DNA from: Nicotiana tabacum
Lineage: Eukaryota; Streptophyta; Magnoliopsida; Solanales; Solanaceae
Length of the DNA stretch: 64,000 nucleotides
Assembly (NCBI RefSeq): GCF_000715075.1
Contig: NC_134101.1
Span: 199,226,103-199,290,102 of the forward strand
Direction of reading: 5' to 3'
In this document: positions 58,461-64,000 of the stretch, piece after piece
Layout of the letters: every line of letters starts with the position of its first letter
Numbering within the stretch: position 1 is the stretch's first letter
Made by a program: the position numbers and the translations under genes
Notes under the pieces: generated by a model
Database searches by the model: none
Told to the model about the DNA's origin: nothing
Seen by the model: only the letters and a program-made list of their open reading frames with translations

Positions 58461-59314
58461 GACAATTAAATAAATAGATCAAAATCAGTCATGTATTATT
58501 GAATATTAAAGTTCAAAACACACTACATACATATAATTCATGCACTTTGAACAACAAATTTCTATGGGAAAAGAGCTATTCTTGTAATATACATATGTAA
58601 TGACAGTTTATTCACTCCATGAATTTAAACAGGCCATACTCAGATGGAGCTTAAACTATTAATTTTAGTCAAGTGAATATCAACATTCAATATACTAGTC
58701 CCACTAAACCAACATGCATACTCAGATGGAGAGTAAATACAAATAATCAACAACTACTATAACCTAGTGATTATCTATAATGGGTTTATCTGATATGGAA
58801 GATGACCAATGTCAATATGTAAAAATATTATATCACCAGAATTTAACCTTGGAATCCATAGGAAACGATCCCTACCACCATTGGATTAAAAACAACTCAA
58901 AAACAATTTTGGAAAATTTTCAGAAAATTTTAAAAAATGTCCAAAAAACCATCTAAACGTCTATAGGAAATGATCCCTACTCCCAGTGGGACGTTTCGCA
59001 TGGACCTGCCAAGTTTTAGGTCAGTCGGAGCCCGTCAACATGTTGACCTTCGATTTTCTGGCCAATTTGGCCAAATAGTGACTTTTGCAATTTTCATGGA
59101 TTAGCGAAATTTTCAGATTATTCTAATCAAATATCATCAACAATAAGCAGATATTACATGATTTTTAGAATAATAATAATACTCGGAACAAATATTCATG
59201 CTAAAAATGATGCAGTTTTACAGAAAAATAATCTTTGCATGTAATTCAAAACTTGCATATTAACATGATACTATTTTTCCATGTTCATCCTAATCATTTA
59301 ATTAGACATGAGTA
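58461..59314. other. Leader of the copia element
   Basis: Non-coding sequence between the primer site and gag. It holds two related phrases (GGAATCCATAGGAAACGATCCCTACC near 58850 and CGTCTATAGGAAATGATCCCTACTCC near 58957). No other feature was recognised. Confidence 0.5.
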
Positions 59315-59327
59315 GGCTCTGATACCA
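59315..59327 (-). other. Primer binding site of the copia element
   Basis: The minus strand reads TGGTATCAGAGCC, a perfect initiator-Met tRNA type, two bases from the LTR remnant. Confidence 0.8.
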
Positions 59328-59329
59328 AT

Positions 59330-59400
59330 CGATAGATTATATATATCGCAGCGGAAGCAATTACAGTATCATATTCACATGTGAATTAATTAATTAGATG
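59330..59400 (-). repeat. Remnant of the copia 5' LTR
   Basis: GATAGATTATATATATCGCAGCGG and following bases match the first 70 bases of the LTR at 50559. The rest is missing, replaced by Retand LTR sequence. Confidence 0.75.
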
Positions 59401-59751
59401 ATGGGACCCCCTTTATATACTAGAGGAATCCTAATTATAGTACAATTCTAATTACCGAAGTAAATCTCATGATTGGTACAAATAACCGCCCTTGATTTGA
59501 TCTGTTCCAAGATTTCTGCCGTGATCTTCGGCTGATTATGGATATCTCGCCTTTCCGTTATTGCACTTTGCTTGAAGTCGGTCATGCTTAATCTCAATTG
59601 CTGCTGGCCTCGGTCTCAACGAACACTTCAGTCTTTAGATTTGATGCCTCTTCTTCGAGCTCGGGTGTGATTCATTACGAGGCTACCCTCGATGCAACTT
59701 CTTTGTCACAATCAAATAGTAAAATCGGGTAGGCCCGATTTTGATCGTATA
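59401..59751 (-). repeat. Retand LTR fragment (U3 part)
   Basis: Its reverse complement matches the first half of the LTRs at 18888 and 48228, including the TATA phrase (here CCCCCTTTATATACTAG, about 59408-59424) and the start (GGGTAGGCCCGATTTTGATCG, near 59730). It ends near TATATA at 59751. The R-U5 half is absent. Confidence 0.75.
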
Positions 59752-60526
59752 TAATAAGTAATGGAACGAGACACGAAGTTCTCGGTAGATCCAAAAATCC
59801 TAATTGAATACCCATAGTAAATAAAGTGGCTTCACCAAGCAAAATTTGTAACGATATAATTGATAGCGGCCTAGTACCCCTTGCCACCACCAGGAGCCAC
59901 AATATCTATATACGCATGATGCCCACAGTGAGAATAGTACAATTATACCCACAAATATCACTGACTCCTTTCAATACATGAAAGTACGTGTAGTAAGGTC
60001 TTATACATTTCTGTTGATTTGGTACACAACTTATACACTGACGAGGAAAGGGGATATAAATAGTGTATTGACAGATAATGACCTATTAAGATTTTGCCAC
60101 CTAAAATCACCAATAGTTTACTGATCTATGTCTATAATCAGGTTATGAGGACTAATTCTTTTGCTTCTTGTAACTAATAAGTGCAGAACATAAATAAGGC
60201 AAAAAGTTTACGTGAAAAACCTTCTTATTCAAGGAAGTAAAAATCACAATTCACCTTTGGAATTTTCTTCACTAAACTCACTAAAAAAATTAGTAGTTTG
60301 AGGTTTTAAATTTTTTATAACCTAAGAGACTAACCCTAATCACTTAGATAACCTACAACTAATAAGGTTGTAGCTATACTCTCTAAGCTAAACTCTTAGT
60401 TTCATGCCTAGAAGATTTCTCATAGAAAAGACACACCAAATAGTGCTTCTAGAATAGGCAAATAAGGTTATAACTTGAAATACCTAATGGAAGTTCTAGA
60501 CAAACAAGTTCAGCACTCACTGCTAA
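59752..60526. other. Spacer, possibly an old LTR remnant
   Basis: No coding. Around 60175-60245 the phrase GTGCAGAACATAAATAAGG...GTGAAAAACC resembles U5 wording of some copia LTRs, but no partner copy is present, so no call is made. Confidence 0.4.
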
Positions 60527-60527
60527 A

Positions 60528-60998
60528 AAACTGTCAAAAAGCATCTAGAAAAACCGACTGAAATCGATCAGAATCGAACAAAAACCGACCGATTTCAGAC
60601 CATTTTCAATTCATCGAAAAAAATGGTCACAAATGGGGAGCGACCGCAATCGGTCGGTATTTCTGACTGAAATCGGAAGGTAATTGTCGACACACTTTGA
60701 CCAAATTATTTGACACAAAATAATCTTACCGACCGAATTCCGTCGGTATTGTTGAAAATAATTTTAAATAATTTTTAAATTAATGACCAACTTTGGTTGT
60801 AATTATAATTTTTAATTTTTTTAAAAAAAATTGTTCAATTCCGACCGATTTCGGTCGGAATTATTAAAATATTTAAAACTTAAAATAAAAAGTTCCGACT
60901 GAAGTCGGTCGATAGATTTAAATTTCTGGAAAATCAAACGAACATTTCCGATCGACTTTGGTCGGTAGGTGGTCGGTTTTTCTGGGTATTTTTTTTGG
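60528..60998. mobile_element. CACTA-like non-autonomous element with repeated ACCGACCGA / TCGGTCGGT blocks
   Basis: It contains at least seven imperfect copies, in both directions, of a short block built on CCGACCGA...TCGGTCGG (for example 60574, 60648, 60730, 60842, 60906, 60950). Such subterminal repeats are typical of CACTA elements, where the transposase binds. The ends are similar inverted sequences (CTGCTAAAAAA on the left; on the right a stretch ending in TTTTTTTTTGGCAG). The expected CACTA terminus and 3-bp duplication are not clear. Confidence 0.5.
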
Positions 60999-61080
60999 CA
61001 GAATACAGCTCTTTTATACCTGCACCACATGCCAACAACCAATCACTTATAATGACAACATTCCATTGCTTCCATTCAAC

Positions 61081-61084
61081 CAAT

Positions 61085-61123
<39 letters not shown>

Positions 61124-61128
61124 AACAA
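61081..61128. repeat. (AAC)n microsatellite
   Basis: About 15 uninterrupted CAA/AAC units with AAT interruptions at both ends. No SINE body adjoins it on the other strand. Confidence 0.9.
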
Positions 61129-61272
61129 TTATCAAAACTATATTATTAACAAAACATCATATCCATTTCCACTAAACTATATTAACAAAACACCATACCA
61201 AATAACAAAACGTTACAAGTTAAAAGTTTCAACATCATTCAATGAGTGTTTTGACTACATCATCTCCATCTC

Positions 61273-61332
61273 TGTCACACTCCGATCTTAGGGATCGCGA
61301 CCGGCGCTAAATAGAGATACTCAGATCTTAAA
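61273..61332 (-). repeat. 3' LTR remnant
   Basis: TGTCACACTCCGATCTTAGG...GACCGGCGCTAAATAGAGATAC resembles the LTR start at 63861 (TGTCGCGCCCCGACCTTGGG...GACCGGCGCTCATCAGAGATAC). It breaks into RT coding at about 61333. Confidence 0.75.
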
Positions 61333-62200
61333 TCAATCTTGGAGAGATACTTAGCACCCTGCAATTGATCAAATAAGTCATTTGTCCTTGAAAGCGGGTA
61401 CTTATTCTTGATCGTGACCTTGTTGAGTTGCCGATAGTCGATACACATTCTCAGTGACCCATTTTCTTTTTTATTACAAAGAGAACCGGTGTCTAAGGTG
61501 AAACACTCGGCCGGATGAAACCCTTTTCTAACAAGTCCTTCAACTGCTCCTTTAATTCCTTCAATTATGCCGGTGCCATTCTGTAGGGCGGAATGGATAC
61601 AGGCTACATACCTAACATCACATCGATTCCAAAATTAATCTCCATGTCTGGTAGAATCCTAGGGAGCTCATCAGGAAAGACCTCCAGAAATTCATTCACA
61701 ACAGGCATAGACTCAAGTGTAGGTTCCTTAGCATCGGTGTCCGTAACTCAGACTAAATGGTAAAGACATCCCTTGTTGATCATTCTCATGGCCTTAAGGT
61801 AAGAAATAAACCTATCCTTCGTCACCACATAATCCCCCTTCCATTCAATAACTGGCTCGTTTGGGAAATCAAATCAATAGTTTTGGTTGGGCAATCAAGC
61901 TTAGCAAAACATGAATAAAGCTAGTCCATCCCCATTATTACATCAAAATCAACCATCCCCAATTCAATGAGATACGCCATGGTGTCCCAACCACACACTG
62001 TGACAACACAATCCCTATAAACCCACTTGGCCATAATAGACTCACCAACCAGAGTAGATACCGAGAACGAATTATGAAGCTTTTCCAGTTCTATCCCGAA
62101 TTCCATAGCAACATAGGGAGTGACACATGACAAGGTACAATAGGGATCAATAAGAGCATATACATCATGAGATTGGACGGTCAATATACCTGTGACAACA
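61333..62200 (-). pseudogene. Protease and start of RT of the Tekay-like element
   Basis: The protease frame 62184-61921 reads HDVYALIDPYCTLSCVTPYVA and MAYLIELGMVDFDVIMGMD. The active-site Asp is kept, but the next residues (usually GST or GAT) are altered. The RT start follows near 61590-61340: the [19 protein letters not shown] area is broken, then [19 protein letters not shown] and [14 protein letters not shown]. The RT palm and everything after it are deleted. Confidence 0.7.
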
Positions 62201-63642
62201 TCTGGAGAAGCTTCTGAACTCTAGGGACCCTTCATAGCATAGAAGCAGCTGGGTCCTCCCGAACTCTGTGCACCACCCCTAACTACACCATGCCCTACGG
62301 GTTATGGAGTGCCTCGAGCCGGTGGAGGTGATATGGATGTAGTGGTTGCAGAACTGTTGGCTGCGTCGTACCCTTGCCCACACTCTGGCGGGACCAATAA
62401 CAATTCCTCACAATGTGACCCTTGATACTGCACCCGTAGCATATGGGCTGGTCCATGAAACAGGCCCCAAAGTGCATCTTACCACACCTAGGGCATGTGG
62501 GCCTCCACTGCTGCTGAAATCTCCTATCAGGCCGACCTTGCTGATAAGATCCCCTGTTGCCCTAACTGGGCCTAAAAAGACTCCACTATTGCTGACTGGT
62601 CCTCAATGGCTATTCACTAACCAAATACTAAGCAAAGGAACAGGATGGCTCTGACGACCCTTCCCTAAACATTGACCCCACCACCACCACAAAAAATACC
62701 ACTAAAGTTTCCCACTGACCGGGCCTTGTTGCTACCCTCTCACTCCATTCTATTCTTCAGTTTGTGAGTCTCTGTGGCTTGAGCAAATGCCACCATCTTA
62801 TCATAGTTCATATGATAATTCAAGGCAGGTATAGCAACCTCATTGATAACCAAGGGGCTAAGTCCATGCACAAACCGGCAAACTCTAACCTCCATAGTGG
62901 GCAACATGTATATAGCATACTTGGAAGGCACACGAACCTCATATGATATTCCTACTCACTCAAGCTACCTTGTTTCAGACTCTCAAACTCGGCAGCACGA
63001 GCTGCCTTAGTCTCTTCAGGAAAGAAATGGTTGATAAAGGTGTCGATAAACTCCACCTCGCCAGAGGGCTCCCCTCCTCACGAGACTCCTCTCACATATA
63101 GAACCAAGAATAGTCCACCTTTTTCAGGCGGTAGAAGGCCAACTCCACTCCCTCTGTCTCAGTAGCACGCATGACTCAGAGAGTCTTGTGCATATCATCA
63201 ATAAAGTCCTAGAGGTCATCCTCGAGATTAGTACCCTTGAACACTGGAGGATCCAACCGAAGAAACATATTCACCCTAGAAATAGCAGAATCCCCTTGCT
63301 GGCTGGAAGAAACAGGTGAAACATTCGATCTCTTAGCCTGTGATGCCACTATCTGAGCTAACATCTGTATGGCTCCCCTAAAGTCCCCATCAGAAACACC
63401 GAGACCGGAAGCTGAGGCAGGAGGTAGAACTAGAATATCAGTCGGGGTGGAATAATTTCACCCTCAGTAGAAGTATGAATTGGTGCAATTGGAGTAGGAG
63501 TAGTCGAATTAGGCTGTGTAGTGACTGGAGGAATGTCCTCACCCCTTGGGTGTTCACCCACATCATCAGGTATAAAATCAATTGCCATTCCTGGGATGGC
63601 ATTGGCTCCTTGGCCAGTTTTTGCTTTCTTCCTATGTGCCAT
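62201..63642 (-). pseudogene. Gag of the Tekay-like element
   Basis: The ATG at 63640-63642 gives MAHRKKAKTGQGAN, about 200 bases after the primer site, a sensible start. The N-terminal part is Pro/Thr-rich (QPNSTTPTPIAP). The capsid part is spread over frames, with RVCRFVHGLSPLVINEVA at about 62820-62890 and AFAQATETHKLKNRM at about 62745. The zinc knuckle CYGCSIKGHIVRNC near 62400-62440 is intact. Frameshifts and stops separate the parts. Confidence 0.7.
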
Positions 63643-63843
63643 ATACTAAAAATTAGAGCAATGCATGAGTTAGAGGAGGAACAGTCTTACAATCAGCTCT
63701 ATAGCATGATCTAGAACATCAAAGAAGGTTATTATTCCTAAATGCAAGTAGCCTCCTAATTATAGATGTGGTCGAAAACACACCGATAAGAAGGACTCTA
63801 TTCGACACGGCTCTGAGACATCCTAGGATACTTTAAAACCTTA

Positions 63844-63856
63844 GGTTCTGATACCA
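63844..63856 (-). other. Primer binding site of the Tekay-like element
   Basis: The minus strand reads TGGTATCAGAACC, the initiator-Met tRNA type with one change, four bases from the LTR. Confidence 0.75.
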
Positions 63857-63860
63857 AGCT

Positions 63861-64000
63861 TGTCGCGCCCCGACCTTGGGGAGCGTGACCGGCGCTCATC
63901 AGAGATACCCCAGTTGAGCAAGCCTACATAATGCTGACTACCTAACTCACCCATGAAGCAAGAGAAGAATTCATTCCATTATTACAGTAAGAGTTCATGT
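63861..64000 (-). repeat. 5' LTR of the Tekay-like element (partial)
   Basis: It starts TGTCGCGCCCCGACC next to the primer site and continues past the window end. Tekay-type LTRs end with the complement of this (GGGGCGCGACA). Confidence 0.75.

Larger units (their letters stand above)
50559..59400 (-). mobile_element. Decayed Ty1/copia element with a solo LTR nested in its 3' LTR
   Basis: On the minus strand the order is remnant 5' LTR (59400-59330), primer site, gag, protease, integrase, RT, RNase H, polypurine tract and 3' LTR (54285-50559). Having integrase before RT is diagnostic for copia. The left flank is TCATA (50554-50558). The right flank is lost, because the 5' LTR is cut after 70 bp and joins a Retand LTR fragment. 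A Tork/TAR-type lineage is possible but not resolved. Confidence 0.8.
61273..64000 (-). mobile_element. Truncated Tekay-like Ty3/gypsy element, running off the window
   Basis: On the minus strand: 5' LTR (from beyond 64000 to 63861), primer site, gag, protease and the start of RT. The reading then jumps directly into a 60-bp remnant of the 3' LTR (61332-61273). Most of RT, RNase H and integrase, and most of the 3' LTR, are deleted. The left flank of the LTR remnant is ATCTC. Confidence 0.75.

Noticed and set aside
61081..61128. (AAC)n tract as the tail of a reverse TS SINE
   Set aside because: A SINE body should follow on the right side of the tract when read on the minus strand, and none of its phrases is present.

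Overview
The window is plant nuclear DNA, most likely from a Solanaceae genome (Nicotiana-like). The evidence is a TS-type SINE tail, several Ty3/gypsy Tat (Retand-type) elements whose primer sites begin TGGCGCCCACCGTG, Tekay/Del-type long LTRs, and AT-rich spacers. Only one intact host gene is visible: a short KS-type dehydrin of the HIRD11 class at 49356-49667 (+). Almost everything else is nested, decayed transposable elements. Assignments rest on reading and on comparing copies within the window. No database search was run, so lineage names are inference.

Layout. 1-1947: 3' end and 3' LTR of an Athila-like gypsy element (+), sitting in a pol-deleted Retand relic (1948-4378, -). 4958-18206: a Mutator-like element with about 230-bp inverted ends. 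It holds a TS SINE (5478-5617) and a complete Tat element on the minus strand (6639-17899). 18207-18882: low-copy-looking spacer.

18888-48860: a Retand-type element (+) with 5-bp target duplications AACAT. It is split twice. The first split is a minus-strand Tekay-like element with no recognisable coding (22499-38255, TSD CGTAC), whose own left LTR contains a chromodomain gypsy element (23328-29118, +). The second is a roughly 4.2-kb solo-LTR-like insertion (39484-43716) carrying a hAT MITE. Both Tat elements carry, between pol and the 3' LTR, an antisense gene with coiled-coil coding. In the 18888-48860 copy this gene has GT-AG introns and a TATA box of its own.

48861-50558: the dehydrin gene with its promoter (overlapping ABRE and DRE cores next to the TATA box) and a 3' MITE fragment. 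50559-59400: a decayed Ty1/copia element (-) whose 3' LTR holds a Tekay-like solo LTR. It is joined to a Retand LTR fragment (59401-59751). Then come unidentified spacer, a CACTA-like element (60528-60998), an (AAC)n tract, and a truncated Tekay-like gypsy element (61273 to past the window end, -).

None of the polyproteins is intact. Catalytic aspartates are often replaced by asparagine, and several stops look like C-to-T changes. This fits old, methylated, silenced elements piled around one stress gene.
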